This document shows positions 8,989-18,523 of a stretch of 64,000 bases of DNA, piece by piece; positions within the stretch are counted from its first letter, which is position 1; the number at the start of each line of letters is the position of its first letter. The notes under the pieces are model-generated. The model searched no databases, had not been told where the DNA came from, and saw nothing but the letters and a program-made list of their open reading frames with translations. The stretch lies in the NCBI GenBank assembly GCA_016715625.1, contig JADJZU010000019.1, positions 6,552 through 70,551 on the forward strand, in the 5' to 3' direction. This DNA comes from Bacteroidota bacterium. Its GTDB lineage: Bacteria; Bacteroidota; Bacteroidia; Chitinophagales; LD1. The translations under genes were made by a program, and so were the position numbers.

Positions 8989-9786
8989 TTACAGCGAACT
9001 TGTTCTTCCTCCATCCACCGGCACATTAATGCCATTGATGTAAGCCGCTGCAGGCGAAGCCAAAAAGGCCACTGCCGCAGCTATCTCCTCCGGTTTGCCA
9101 AAACGGTTCATGGGTATTTCTTTCAGCATTTCTTCCTTCACCATATCGGCTCCCCAACCGGTTTTGTCGCTTTTGTTTTTAATAATGGCCTGCAGTCTTT
9201 CTGTATCCGTGGCACCGGGCAATACATTGTTGACCGTAATGCCAAAGGCTCCCAGCTCATTAGCCATGGTTTTGCTCCAGTTCGCTACGGCTGCACGAAT
9301 GGTATTGCTCACTCCCAAATTGGGCAAAGGCTGCTTAACAGAAGTAGAAATAATATTGATGACCCGTCCATAGCCGGCTTGCTTCATGCCATCGGCCATC
9401 AATTTTACCAGCAAATGATTGTTGAGCAAGTGTGCTTCAAATGCCGCTACAAAATCTTTTTCATCGGCATCAAAAATTTTTCCCGAAGCCGGACCACCGG
9501 TATTGTTCACCAGAATATGATAAGTTTTATTGGTCTTCTTCATGTGTTTCACTACAGCACTTTTCACCTTCTCATGGTTCGAAAAATCCACGGCCAGCGA
9601 ATCGTGCCGTTGCTCGGCTTTGCTGATAAAGCTTAAATCAATTTGCCCTTGTACCAAAGCAGGCTCATCGCGGCCCACGAGCGTAATGTTGGCTCCCAGT
9701 TTGGCCAACTCTATAGCCACTGCTCGTCCAATTCCTTTGCTGCTGCCACCTACAAAGGCATTTTTGCCTGTCAAATCTAAATTCAT
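8989..9786 (-). CDS. SDR family oxidoreductase lacking the canonical YxxxK
   Basis: A 265-residue short-chain dehydrogenase/reductase. The N-terminal Rossmann motif GGSSKGIGRAVA (about 13-24) binds NAD(P). LVNNTGG stands where NNAG normally is, and the C-terminus PVDGGRTSSL is typical. In the active site the Ser strand NIISTSVKQP is followed by NLGVSNTIRAAV: where YxxxK is expected the protein has SNTIR. Other SDRs with S-N-x-x-R in this place are known to me from related annotations, so this is probably a distinct subfamily rather than an error. It converges on the histidine phosphatase gene and diverges from the dioxygenase gene with a 35-base gap. Substrate unknown. Confidence 0.85.
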   Translation of the reverse strand: MNLDLTGKNAFVGGSSKGIGRAVAIELAKLGANITLVGRDEPALVQGQIDLSFISKAEQRHDSLAVDFSNHEKVKSAVVKHMKKTNKTYHILVNNTGGPASGKIFDADEKDFVAAFEAHLLNNHLLVKLMADGMKQAGYGRVINIISTSVKQPLPNLGVSNTIRAAVANWSKTMANELGAFGITVNNVLPGATDTERLQAIIKNKSDKTGWGADMVKEEMLKEIPMNRFGKPEEIAAAVAFLASPAAAYINGINVPVDGGRTSSL

Positions 9787-9821
9787 GTTTCTTCTTACTT
9801 TAGAATCGTAAATCTAAAACT

Positions 9822-10340
9822 ATGGCAATAACGCGTCCCTTTAATTTCAAAAAATGGATAGATGAACACCGGCATCTGCTCAAGCCACCGGTGATGAACC
9901 AGGTGGTGTATACAGGCAACGATGATTTTATAGTCATGGTAGTGGGCGGACCCAATAAGCGCAAGGATCTTCACTACAACGAAACGGAAGAGTTTTTCTA
10001 TCAGCTGGAAGGCGACATGCTGCTGAAAATTGTGGAAGAAGGAAAAGTGGTGGACATCCCCATTAAAGAAGGAGAAATTTTTCTGCTACCGGCCGGCACG
10101 CCCCACTCGCCTCGCAGATTTGAAAACACCGTGGGCCTGGTCATGGAAGTTACCCGCCCCAAAGGCGTGCAGGATGGCTTTCAGTGGTATTGCGAAAACT
10201 GTGGCAACAAACTCCATGAAGAAAAAATGCGCGTGGATGATATTGTAAAAGACCTGCCCGGTGTAATGGAAAAGTTTTACGCCAACGAAGAGTTACGCAC
10301 GTGCAAAAAATGCGGAACCGTGCTGGAACCACCTCAGTAA
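9822..10340 (+). CDS. nbaC: 3-hydroxyanthranilate 3,4-dioxygenase
   Basis: A 172-residue cupin. It begins with FNFKKWIDEHRHLLKPPV, carries the iron ligands in HYNETEEFFYQLEGDM (His, Glu) and PAGTPHSPRRF (His), and ends with CENC and CKKC pairs that make the extra rubredoxin-like iron site of bacterial enzymes. It opens 3-hydroxyanthranilate to 2-amino-3-carboxymuconate semialdehyde in the kynurenine route of tryptophan breakdown or de novo NAD synthesis. No other kynurenine gene lies in the window. The following AlkD-like gene starts directly after its stop (TAAATG), which implies one transcript without a clear shared function. Confidence 0.95.
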   Translation: MAITRPFNFKKWIDEHRHLLKPPVMNQVVYTGNDDFIVMVVGGPNKRKDLHYNETEEFFYQLEGDMLLKIVEEGKVVDIPIKEGEIFLLPAGTPHSPRRFENTVGLVMEVTRPKGVQDGFQWYCENCGNKLHEEKMRVDDIVKDLPGVMEKFYANEELRTCKKCGTVLEPPQ

Positions 10341-11027
10341 ATGTCTCCTAAAAAACCGCATCCGTATCTACTGCCTTTGCAAAAGGCTTATGAAGCAAAC
10401 CGCGACAATCACCGTGCTGCGGACATGAGCCGCTACATGAAAAATCTATTCCCTTTTGTGGGTATTCCTTCGCCAGCCCGCAAAGAAATTTTTAAGCTGC
10501 ACCTGACGCAATATGGCATTCCTGAATACAGGGATTTGGTTACCGTTACAAAGAGTTGCTACGCGCAGACCGAACGCGAATATCACTACTTCGCCATTGA
10601 GCTAGCCGGCAAGTTTGCCAAAAAAGCTGACGAAAGTTTTGTGCCGGTCATGGAGTTTCTAATCGTCAATAACAGCTGGTGGGATTCTGTTGACTCAACC
10701 GCCAGCAACTGCACCCGCGAGTTTTTTAAACGAAATGTTTCACTACAAAGGTCCGTTACAAGAAAATGGATGAATAGCGGAAACATTTGGCTACAGCGTT
10801 CGGCATTGCTCTTTCAGGTTAACTACAAAAAAGTAACCAACGAAAAACTACTTTACAGTTATATCGAAGAGCTAAAGCACAGCAACGAGTTTTTTATTCA
10901 AAAGGCCATTGGCTGGGCGCTGCGCGAGTACGCTAAAACCAACAAAAAGAGTGTGGCCAATTTTATAAAAAGCACCACCCTGAAGCCACTGAGCGTACGA
11001 GAAGCGCAAAAACATTTCGGAGATTAA
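10341..11027 (+). CDS. DNA alkylation repair protein (AlkD-like)
   Basis: A 228-residue all-helical HEAT-repeat protein. The start PYLLPLQKAYEANRDNHRAA and MKNLFPFVGIPSPARKEIF, the central NNSWWDSVDSTASN and the late IQKAIGWALREYAKT are characteristic of the AlkC/AlkD superfamily. AlkD is a DNA glycosylase that removes bulky or positively charged alkylated purines without base flipping. The conserved Trp-Asp of the WWDSVD stretch corresponds to the catalytic region. It is joined head to tail with the dioxygenase gene with no spacer. Length fits the family. Confidence 0.88.
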   Translation: MSPKKPHPYLLPLQKAYEANRDNHRAADMSRYMKNLFPFVGIPSPARKEIFKLHLTQYGIPEYRDLVTVTKSCYAQTEREYHYFAIELAGKFAKKADESFVPVMEFLIVNNSWWDSVDSTASNCTREFFKRNVSLQRSVTRKWMNSGNIWLQRSALLFQVNYKKVTNEKLLYSYIEELKHSNEFFIQKAIGWALREYAKTNKKSVANFIKSTTLKPLSVREAQKHFGD

Positions 11028-11095
11028 ACTTTGCCCCATCAATAGTCTTTGGCATTCGTACAAATCCTTTACATTCGACCAAAATTAACGGCTGC

Positions 11096-11704
11096 ATGAA
11101 AAATTTTTTACTCGCCCTTTTTGTTATCGCTACGCTACCGGTGGTGGCCCAACAACCTCCTCTTTTAAATCAGTTCAATTTCACTAATACCGATTGGCTG
11201 TTAGATGTATGCATTAACTATCAGTCCAACGATACCGGAACGGTTTTGGTGCAATTTCAGTTGGCAGCAGACGAAACCGGCAACATGGTCCTGGACAAGT
11301 ATTTCACCGTGCCGGCAGACAACGACACCGCTTGTTTTCAATTGCTGCTTCCCTACAATTGCACCCGTTATATTGTAACGATGAACATGAGCAATGCACA
11401 TGCTTATGGCCCTATTCAAAACCCCTTATTCTCGTTTAATGCCGGATGCTTATCCAGTGTAGCCGATGTCCCCAATACTGATTTTTCGGTGTTGCTTCGC
11501 GATCAAACACTGCTGATTGCTTCCACCAACCTTACCCAAGGCACCCAAGTTGAGGTATTTGATTTACTGGGTAGAAAGGTGACTAACGCAGTTTTAAGTT
11601 CCGCTCAGCAGGAGTTGCCACTACAGGAAAGCCCCGGAGTATACATCGTAAAGGTATCGCAAGGAGCGCAAACACTGCACACCACCAAAGTGGTCGTTAG
11701 ATAA
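11096..11704 (+). CDS. Secreted protein with T9SS C-terminal sorting domain
   Basis: A 202-residue protein with a signal peptide (MKNFLLALFVIATLPVVAQ). The last ~80 residues, including VEVFDLLGRKVTNAV, PGVYIVKVS and the final TTKVVVR, form the type A sorting domain by which the type IX secretion system exports cargo in Bacteroidota. The part in between (about residues 20-115) is a small beta-rich domain with four cysteines that I do not recognise. YifB begins five bases after the stop. Function beyond export cannot be inferred. Confidence 0.85.
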   Translation: MKNFLLALFVIATLPVVAQQPPLLNQFNFTNTDWLLDVCINYQSNDTGTVLVQFQLAADETGNMVLDKYFTVPADNDTACFQLLLPYNCTRYIVTMNMSNAHAYGPIQNPLFSFNAGCLSSVADVPNTDFSVLLRDQTLLIASTNLTQGTQVEVFDLLGRKVTNAVLSSAQQELPLQESPGVYIVKVSQGAQTLHTTKVVVR

Positions 11705-11709
11705 AATTC

Positions 11710-13257
11710 ATGCTGGCAAAAACCTTTGGCAGTGCGGTCTATGGCGTAGATGCTGCCACCATTACAATTGAAGTAAATGTAGGCGGAGAGGGTAAAGTGA
11801 ATTATGTAGTCGTGGGCTTGCCCGACAATGCTGTTCGCGAGTCGCTCCCCAGAATTGAAACGGCCGTTCGCCAGTCTAAACTCCGAATGCCGCGCGCTCG
11901 TGTGGTGTTTAATCTTTCCCCGGCCGATATTCGAAAAGAAGGTACCGCTTACGATTTGCCCATGGCGGTTGGTGTGTTGGCCTCTTCCGGGCAGATTCAG
12001 AATTATGAAGTACTGAAAGATTACATCATCATGGGCGAGCTTTCGCTCGATGGTTCCATACTTCCGGTGAAAGGAGCATTGCCCATTGCCATACAGGCCC
12101 GTAAAGAAAAGTTTAAAGGAATTATTCTGCCAAAGCAAAATGCGCGGGAAGCGGCCATTGTAAACAATCTGGAAGTGATAGGCGTAGAGCATCTCCGCGA
12201 GGTGGTTGACTTTCTGGAAAAGAAGCTTTGGATAGAACCTACCACTGTAGACACCCGCGAAGAGTTTGCCAATAACATGCTTTCGAATGAACTGGACTTT
12301 AGCGATGTAAAAGGGCAGGACAACATTAAGCGCAGTCTGGAAATTGCTGCTGCAGGCGGCCACAACGTAATTTTAATAGGCCCTCCGGGAGCCGGCAAAA
12401 CAATGTTGGCTAAGCGAATGCCCACCATTCTGCCACCGCTCAGTTTGCAGGAAGCATTAGAAACCACCAAAATATTTTCGGTGGCAGGCAAGTTGTCGAA
12501 AGATGCTTCGCTGGTTTACCAACGTCCGTTTCGTGCGCCACACCACACCGTGAGCGATGTGGCATTGGTGGGAGGAGGAAGCAATCCGCATCCGGGCGAA
12601 ATTTCACTGGCACATAATGGTGTGTTGTTTCTGGATGAACTGCCCGAATTCAAACGCACTGTGTTGGAGGTGATGCGGCAGCCCATGGAAGAAAGACGGG
12701 TCACCATTTCGCGTTCCAAATTTTCCATCACCTTTCCCAGCAGTTTTATGCTGATTGCCAGTATGAATCCATGCCCCTGTGGCTACTTCAACCATCCCGA
12801 AAAAGAATGTGTATGCGCCCCGGGCATTGTGCAGAAATATCTCAATAAAATATCAGGGCCATTATTGGATAGAATAGATCTTCATGTGGAGGTAGTTCCT
12901 GTTTCATTTAATGAGTTATCCAGCGAGAAAAAATCTGAAGCCAGCAGCAACATTCGCGAACGTGTTATTCGCGCACGTGACATTCAGGCTAAACGTTTTG
13001 AGAACAGCACGGGGCTCTATTGCAATGCGCAAATGGAACCGCAAATGGTGCAGGAAATTTGTGGCATTACCGAAGCAGGTAAAAACCTGTTAAGTAGAGC
13101 TATGAAAAAACTAAACCTGTCGGCTCGCGCCTACGATCGTATTATTAAAGTAAGTCGTACCATTGCTGATCTGGCAGGTAGTGATGATATTAAGACCGAA
13201 CATCTGGCGGAGGCTATTCAGTTTAGAAGTCTGGATAGAGAGGACTGGGGCGGATGA
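11710..13257 (+). CDS. comM: YifB family Mg chelatase-like AAA ATPase (ComM type)
   Basis: A 515-residue protein with the N-terminal ChlI-like/Lon-protease-like domain (KTFGSAVYGVDAATITIEV, then GLPDNAVRESLPRIETAV), a central AAA+ domain with Walker A GPPGAGKTML (about 221-230) and Walker B LFLDELPEF, a cysteine cluster MNPCPCGYFNHPEKECVC, and the C-terminal Mg-chelatase-like domain (AYDRIIKVSRTIADLAGS). ComM/YifB is a hexameric helicase that drives branch migration during natural transformation in some bacteria. The family is sure; the role here is inferred. It follows the T9SS cargo gene by five bases, which may be chance. Confidence 0.93.
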   Translation: MLAKTFGSAVYGVDAATITIEVNVGGEGKVNYVVVGLPDNAVRESLPRIETAVRQSKLRMPRARVVFNLSPADIRKEGTAYDLPMAVGVLASSGQIQNYEVLKDYIIMGELSLDGSILPVKGALPIAIQARKEKFKGIILPKQNAREAAIVNNLEVIGVEHLREVVDFLEKKLWIEPTTVDTREEFANNMLSNELDFSDVKGQDNIKRSLEIAAAGGHNVILIGPPGAGKTMLAKRMPTILPPLSLQEALETTKIFSVAGKLSKDASLVYQRPFRAPHHTVSDVALVGGGSNPHPGEISLAHNGVLFLDELPEFKRTVLEVMRQPMEERRVTISRSKFSITFPSSFMLIASMNPCPCGYFNHPEKECVCAPGIVQKYLNKISGPLLDRIDLHVEVVPVSFNELSSEKKSEASSNIRERVIRARDIQAKRFENSTGLYCNAQMEPQMVQEICGITEAGKNLLSRAMKKLNLSARAYDRIIKVSRTIADLAGSDDIKTEHLAEAIQFRSLDREDWGG

Positions 13258-13317
13258 CGATATGGTTTGTTGGGAAAACGGATGCTTTTACTACATTAGT
13301 TGCCTAAATTGAATTAA

Positions 13318-13762
13318 ATGAGACAGATTTTTTCTCTTTTATCAGCAGCAATATTGTTCACCGGAGCGGTGTTGATTAGTTCTTGCACTGATAAAGAATC
13401 GCAAGGCGGACCCAAAATAACTGTGGAGTTTCCGCTGCTGGATACAGAAAATGAGTATTACATCGGAGACAGTATTCGAATTAAGTATGTAATTGAAGAC
13501 GCAGACAAAATTCGCAGCGTGAAAACTACTGTAAAATTTGATCTGATTCAAAACCACTGCTAAGCGGGTTGGTGCCCACCCGATTTATGATAAAACATAT
13601 ACTGATGTAGGCGAAAAATTCGGAGTAGACGAAAAATTCAAAATAGATGTGGCTGATCTTTACGGCAGAACTAAAAATCACTTTTTGGTTGAAATTGTGG
13701 CCGAGGATGGAGATGGTAATCAGTTTAAATTCAACAGAAGAATTTACGTTTCCAGCCTATAA
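13318..13762 (+). pseudogene. Small lipoprotein, frameshifted
   Basis: The frame starting MRQIFSLLSAAILFTGAVLI and ISSCTDKES has a lipoprotein signal (cleavage before Cys) and runs to a stop at 13561-13563 (81 residues). The continuation lies in another frame, from KTTAKRVGAHPIYDK to FKFNRRIYVSSL with TAA at 13760-13762. The break is at CAAAAC (13549-13554), a one-base insertion or a two-base loss in the A run. Joined, the protein has about 147 residues: a lipoprotein with one beta-sandwich-like domain, perhaps DUF4625-like (weak). The domain is conserved in style on both sides of the break, so a sequence error is as likely as decay. A terminator follows 31 bases later. Confidence 0.7.
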
Positions 13763-13792
13763 TTCTTTGCACTTCAATTCTTTAAATGATAT

Positions 13793-13824
13793 AAAAAAAG
13801 CACTTCAAGTTGAAGTGCTTTTTT
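13793..13824. terminator. Bidirectional rho-independent terminator
   Basis: The arms AGCACTTCAA (13799-13808) and TTGAAGTGCT (13810-13819) form a 10-bp perfect stem flanked by A7 on the left and T6 on the right. It can end the lipoprotein transcript on the plus strand and, read backwards, the RND efflux operon, whose last stop is at 13943. Confidence 0.88.
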
Positions 13825-13942
13825 GTTTTACGAGGGCAAGAATAATTTGTAATTGAATCCTCGAAAAGTAACTTCTCCCAACAGCAATATTTAAATGCAA
13901 ATGGGGGTTGCGGATAAGTAAAAAATATCAAACTAAATGGGA

Positions 13943-16900
13943 CTATGCAATTTTACGTCTCACCCATTCTCTGGTTTTGTATCCCAGCATATACATGGTA
14001 GGCACTACCAAAAGCGTTAAAAAGGTAGCCACGACCAAGCCGAAAATCATGGTCCATGACAAGGGCCCCCAGAACTTCACATTATCGCCACCCAGATAAA
14101 ACTTTGCATCAAAGTGGCTAAATAGAGTTTCAAAATCCATGTTTAGGCCTATAGCAAGAGGAATGAGTCCCAGTATAGCTGCGCTGGCAGTAAGAATTAC
14201 CGGAGTCATTCTGGTGGCCCCACCATCTACCACAGCATCGTATACATTTTCACCACGCTCGCGCAGTTCATCAATAAACTCTATTAACAGAATACCATTT
14301 CTAATAACGATACCCGCTAATGCAAATACGCCCACACCACTCATCACCACGCTAAACTTCATGCCGGTAAATGCAAAACCCAAGGCCACACCAATGAGTG
14401 AGAAAAATACGGTAGTGAAAATGATAAGCGGTTTTACCACCGAGTTAAACTGCACCACCATAATCAAAAGCATGAGTGCTAATGCGCCTCCAAAAGCCAC
14501 ACCTAAAAACGCCCCGGTCTCCGCTTGTTGCTCCTGCTCTCCCGTCATCTTGGCTTCGTAGCCCTCCGGAAAATCCATCCCCTGAATCACCTGCTCAATT
14601 TCAGGGATAATATTGTTGGCATTATATCCGCTGCTCACATCGCTGGCCAGTGTAACCACACGGTTTTGGTTTTTGCGGTTAATCACACTGATAGTATTAT
14701 CATATCGAATGCGGGCAATAGATGATATGGGCACTTGACGGAATGAGCCCGTACTGAAGTCCATATACGAGATATATACATTCATCAACTTTTCTACGCT
14801 TGTGCGGTCTTCCGCGCGAAGACGAAGTTGAATAGGTGCATCATCTTCCACATCGCGAAACTTGGACACTTCTTTACCAAACAAAGCGGTGCGAAGCTCA
14901 ACAGCTACCTGCCCCAGCGAAATGCCTTCGCGCTGCATCTTTTCTTTATCGAGGTCTATAATGATTTCGGGCTTACTAATCTGTAAGTCACTTTTTAATT
15001 CATCAATTCCTTGTATTCCGGAAGCAGCAATTTTGCTTTTCAGTTGCGTGGAAAGGGTAGCCAGCGTAGCATAGTCATCGCCTGTAATTTCGATATTGAT
15101 AGGCTTACCCACCGGAGGTCCGTTACGCTCTGGCTCTACCGAAATTTCTGCGCCTACAATGCCTTCCCGTTTAAATTCTTTTTGGACCTTTTCCAACCAA
15201 ATGCTTGTTTTTGGTTCTTTGCGCTCGGCAAATTTTTTGAAGGCAACAGTTACCTTACTCTTATTGGGCGTAGGCACTTTATCCGGATTCTGCGGATCAC
15301 CGGCTGCAAGACCCACATTGGAAATAACAGAGGTAACATCCGGGTTATCGTTACCAATCACTTTATAAACCCGCTGCTCAATGATTCGAGTAATGGAATC
15401 CGTAACTTCTGCATCGGTTCCGCTCGGAAGCTTGCAATACACATATACAAAGTTAGGATCGCCACTCGGGAAGAAAACAACATCTGGCTTGCTTAAAAAG
15501 AAAATAACCCAGCTAATCACCAATAATACAACAGAACTAAGCACTACAGCAATCGGGCGCTTACCCTGAATAAAAGCACGCAAAATGCCTCTGTAAACAT
15601 CACCGACTTTGGGCCATAGCTTTGTCTGCCAGGCAATAATGGAACGATGAAAAACAAAGTGATAGAGTAAGATGAGCAGAATACAGAAAACGGCAAAATT
15701 GCCTATGCCGAAACTACCCGTCACATATCCCAAAAAAGCCATGACTGCAAACCCGATGAAGCCCCATTTGTAATCTTTCAGATGAGAATCGCCATGCTCT
15801 TCTTTCTTCATGAATGAAACGGCAAATACGGGATTCATCACAAATGCTACAAACAACGATGCGCCCAGCGTTATGATGAGTGTTATAGGCAGGTTCTTCA
15901 TAAACTTGCCGACAATCCCCGGCCAAAACAGCAAAGGGAAGAAAGGCGCAAGTGTAGTAAGCGTTCCGGCCAATACAGGAATAAAAACTTCACCGGCTGC
16001 ATACTTTGCACTCTGCTTAATGTCGTATTCATACTTATGATAAATACGGTGCGTGTTTTCAATTACCACTATCGCATCATCTACCACAATACCGAGCGCA
16101 AGCAGCAAGGAGAACAGAACCATTACGTTCATCGTCATGCCCAGGCCGGGCATAAATAAAAATGCAACCAAGGTGGCCAATGGCACCGATAAGCCCACAA
16201 AGAATGCATTGGTAAAGCCCATAAAAAACATGAGTATGAACACCACAAAAATAAATCCTAGGATAACGGTGTTCAACAAGTCGTGTAGTTGTATGCGCGT
16301 ATTTTCGGAGGTGTCGCCTGTCACTTTTACCTTTAGTCCTTTCGGGAATTTATTGGTTTGATACTCTTCCAATACTTTATAAATCTGATCGGTGGCGCTT
16401 ATCAAATTCTCGCCACTGCGTTTTACAACATTCAGCGTAACTACGCTCTTTCGGTCCAGCTGCGCAAAATCCTGCTTGTCTTTAAAGCCATCTTCAATGG
16501 TGGCAATATTCTTTAAAAAAACAGTAGTGCCTGTAAATGAACGGACAATCAGATTTTCAAGCTCTTTGGGGTCTTTGAATTCTCCTGTTACACGAAGATT
16601 TCTGCGCAAGTCATCTACGCGCACTTCGCCACCGCTCACGTTCAGGTTTTCGCGCTGCACCGCATTTTCAATATCCATAAAAGAAATACCGGCCGAAGTC
16701 ATTTTATACAGGTCGACATTGATTTGAATTTCACGCTCCATGCCTCCCACAATATCCACGCGGGTAATTTCCTTCATGCTTTCAATCTTGTCTTTCAGGT
16801 CCTCACCGTATCCTTTTATTTGATCAAGCGGTAAATCTCCGGCCAGATTGATATTCATGATGGGAAGTTCATTGATATCAAACTCCTGAATTTGTGGGTC

Positions 16901-17299
16901 TGTTTTTAAATCGCTGGGTAAATCTTTTTTACCCTTAGCCACAGCATCAGTCACTTTTTGTTTGCAATCAGCCGGTTTTAAATCGGTCGAAAACTCTACG
17001 GTGATGATGGAAACGTCTGAAAGGGAATTGCTGGTTATCTTTTTTACCCCATTCAGGCTTTTTACCTGTTTCTCAATCGGCTTGGTAATCAGATTTTCTA
17101 TATCGGAGGGAGTGGCACCGGGATAGATAGTAGCCACAGAAATAGTGGGAACCACAACATCCGGAAACAACTCTTTGGGCAAACTATTGTAGACTGCCAA
17201 TCCGCTAAAAAGTATCATGAAGGTGAATACATAAATGCTGGTAGCATTGTCTATACACCAACTGGTAAACCCCAGTTCTTTAAGTTTTTCTGCTTTCAT
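13943..17299 (-). CDS. RND efflux permease (AcrB/MexB-like inner-membrane pump)
   Basis: A 1118-residue resistance-nodulation-division transporter, somewhat longer than the usual ~1040. The N-terminus has TM1 followed by LPKELFPDVVVPTISVATIY and PGATPSDIENLITKPIEKQV, typical of this superfamily. The TM4 proton-relay motif is ALGIVVDDAIVVIENTHR. Two large periplasmic loops and about 12 membrane helices follow the AcrB plan. It is the last gene of a four-gene unit (TetR, TolC, adaptor, permease) and starts 60 bases after the adaptor stop. The proton-driven pump exports hydrophobic compounds across both membranes with its partners. Metal-pump signatures were not obvious, so a HAE-type drug or lipid pump is favoured. 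Confidence 0.93.
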   Translation of the reverse strand: MKAEKLKELGFTSWCIDNATSIYVFTFMILFSGLAVYNSLPKELFPDVVVPTISVATIYPGATPSDIENLITKPIEKQVKSLNGVKKITSNSLSDVSIITVEFSTDLKPADCKQKVTDAVAKGKKDLPSDLKTDPQIQEFDINELPIMNINLAGDLPLDQIKGYGEDLKDKIESMKEITRVDIVGGMEREIQINVDLYKMTSAGISFMDIENAVQRENLNVSGGEVRVDDLRRNLRVTGEFKDPKELENLIVRSFTGTTVFLKNIATIEDGFKDKQDFAQLDRKSVVTLNVVKRSGENLISATDQIYKVLEEYQTNKFPKGLKVKVTGDTSENTRIQLHDLLNTVILGFIFVVFILMFFMGFTNAFFVGLSVPLATLVAFLFMPGLGMTMNVMVLFSLLLALGIVVDDAIVVIENTHRIYHKYEYDIKQSAKYAAGEVFIPVLAGTLTTLAPFFPLLFWPGIVGKFMKNLPITLIITLGASLFVAFVMNPVFAVSFMKKEEHGDSHLKDYKWGFIGFAVMAFLGYVTGSFGIGNFAVFCILLILLYHFVFHRSIIAWQTKLWPKVGDVYRGILRAFIQGKRPIAVVLSSVVLLVISWVIFFLSKPDVVFFPSGDPNFVYVYCKLPSGTDAEVTDSITRIIEQRVYKVIGNDNPDVTSVISNVGLAAGDPQNPDKVPTPNKSKVTVAFKKFAERKEPKTSIWLEKVQKEFKREGIVGAEISVEPERNGPPVGKPINIEITGDDYATLATLSTQLKSKIAASGIQGIDELKSDLQISKPEIIIDLDKEKMQREGISLGQVAVELRTALFGKEVSKFRDVEDDAPIQLRLRAEDRTSVEKLMNVYISYMDFSTGSFRQVPISSIARIRYDNTISVINRKNQNRVVTLASDVSSGYNANNIIPEIEQVIQGMDFPEGYEAKMTGEQEQQAETGAFLGVAFGGALALMLLIMVVQFNSVVKPLIIFTTVFFSLIGVALGFAFTGMKFSVVMSGVGVFALAGIVIRNGILLIEFIDELRERGENVYDAVVDGGATRMTPVILTASAAILGLIPLAIGLNMDFETLFSHFDAKFYLGGDNVKFWGPLSWTMIFGLVVATFLTLLVVPTMYMLGYKTREWVRRKIA

Positions 17300-17359
17300 A
17301 ATCGATGTTCAATAAACCTGAATCAAAATTTGACCAATGCAATGCCTTATTGGGGCAAA

Positions 17360-18499
17360 TTATTTAAGGGTTATCGCCTGACCGTCCACCACCTCGGTGT
17401 AGCCAAAGGTGATAATGCGCTGCCCTTCCGATAATCCTTCTTCTATGATTGTTCTGCCGTTGTAATTGGCGCCTGTTTTCACCATGTTTTTCTTGGCAAC
17501 CACTTTCCCTCCCTCACTTTCAGCGGTAAGCACATAGGTACCTTCTTCACTTTTTTGAATAATGTTGGAAGGAACCAACAACACGTTTTTATAGATAGCA
17601 TCATTAATCTTCAATTTTGCAATCATGTTAGCTGCATACTCGTTGGAGGTGTTGTTGATTTTTGTTTCCACTTCAAACGTTCTGCTTCGCGGATCAATGG
17701 TCTTGGAAACATAGTTGACCGTAGTAACGGTACTTTTATTAATGTCCGGAAATTCAATTTCTACTTTGTCACCTTGTTTAATTTTTCCGAAATCGCTGTC
17801 GGCCAATTTTGCTTTTACCGATAGTTTGGTGTTATTGATAATACGAATACCCGGCATAAGCTGCGAGCCGATGGCCATGTCGCCAATTTTAAGATTTACG
17901 TTGTCTACTGTACCGGTAATAGGGGCTTTAATTTTTGTCATTTCCAGCTGTGTGCGCTGCGCAGCAATCTGTTTTTCCAGAGCATCCTTCTGTGTTTTGG
18001 CCGATAAATACTGAATCTCACTACCTATCTTTTGATTCCATAAACGCTCCTGTTTTTCAAATGCTGTTTTGGCTAAGTCGTATTGCGTTTGTATGGTAGC
18101 AATAGCCGCCTCCATGGCAGCAGTGGTTTCTGTAATAGCCAGCAACTGCCCTTTAGTAACACGATCGCCTTCCTTAACGTAAATGGCAGAAACCACTCCG
18201 GGCTGCTGTGGCAGGGCGGTTACATTTTCATCGGCATCCACATTGCCCTGCACCTCTATGTAGTGTTTAAACTCCTGCTTTACCAGGCTATCGGCTTGAA
18301 TGAGTTTGCCTTTCTCTGCCACTTTAGCAGAAGTATCCATTAGCGCAATCTCTTTCTCCAGCGTGGCTATCTGAGTGCTTATTTCTTTAAGAGAGGTTTT
18401 GGCATCGGCCAATTCTTTTTTCTTTTTTTCTAAATCGCTGCCCGTTTCGCAAGAGGCAAACAAAACAACGGAGGCAATAACAACTAGGAATTTGTTCAT
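17360..18499 (-). CDS. RND efflux periplasmic adaptor (membrane fusion protein)
   Basis: A 379-residue adaptor. The N-terminal MNKFLVVIASVVLFASCETG is a lipoprotein signal with cleavage before Cys17, which anchors the protein in the membrane. A coiled coil follows (KKKKELADAKTSLKEISTQ), then the lipoyl half with VQGNVDADENVTALPQQPGV and KEGDRVTKGQLLAITET, a second hairpin, the other lipoyl half (KAPITGTVDNVNLKIGDMA) and a beta-barrel domain. This is the HlyD/AcrA layout, with an unusually long coiled coil before the first lipoyl half. It bridges the permease at 13943 and the outer-membrane channel at 18524. It starts 24 bases after the TolC stop, inside the same operon. Confidence 0.93.
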   Translation of the reverse strand: MNKFLVVIASVVLFASCETGSDLEKKKKELADAKTSLKEISTQIATLEKEIALMDTSAKVAEKGKLIQADSLVKQEFKHYIEVQGNVDADENVTALPQQPGVVSAIYVKEGDRVTKGQLLAITETTAAMEAAIATIQTQYDLAKTAFEKQERLWNQKIGSEIQYLSAKTQKDALEKQIAAQRTQLEMTKIKAPITGTVDNVNLKIGDMAIGSQLMPGIRIINNTKLSVKAKLADSDFGKIKQGDKVEIEFPDINKSTVTTVNYVSKTIDPRSRTFEVETKINNTSNEYAANMIAKLKINDAIYKNVLLVPSNIIQKSEEGTYVLTAESEGGKVVAKKNMVKTGANYNGRTIIEEGLSEGQRIITFGYTEVVDGQAITLK

Positions 18500-18523
18500 A
18501 CTGTTTTTCTTTTAAGGCTTAGT

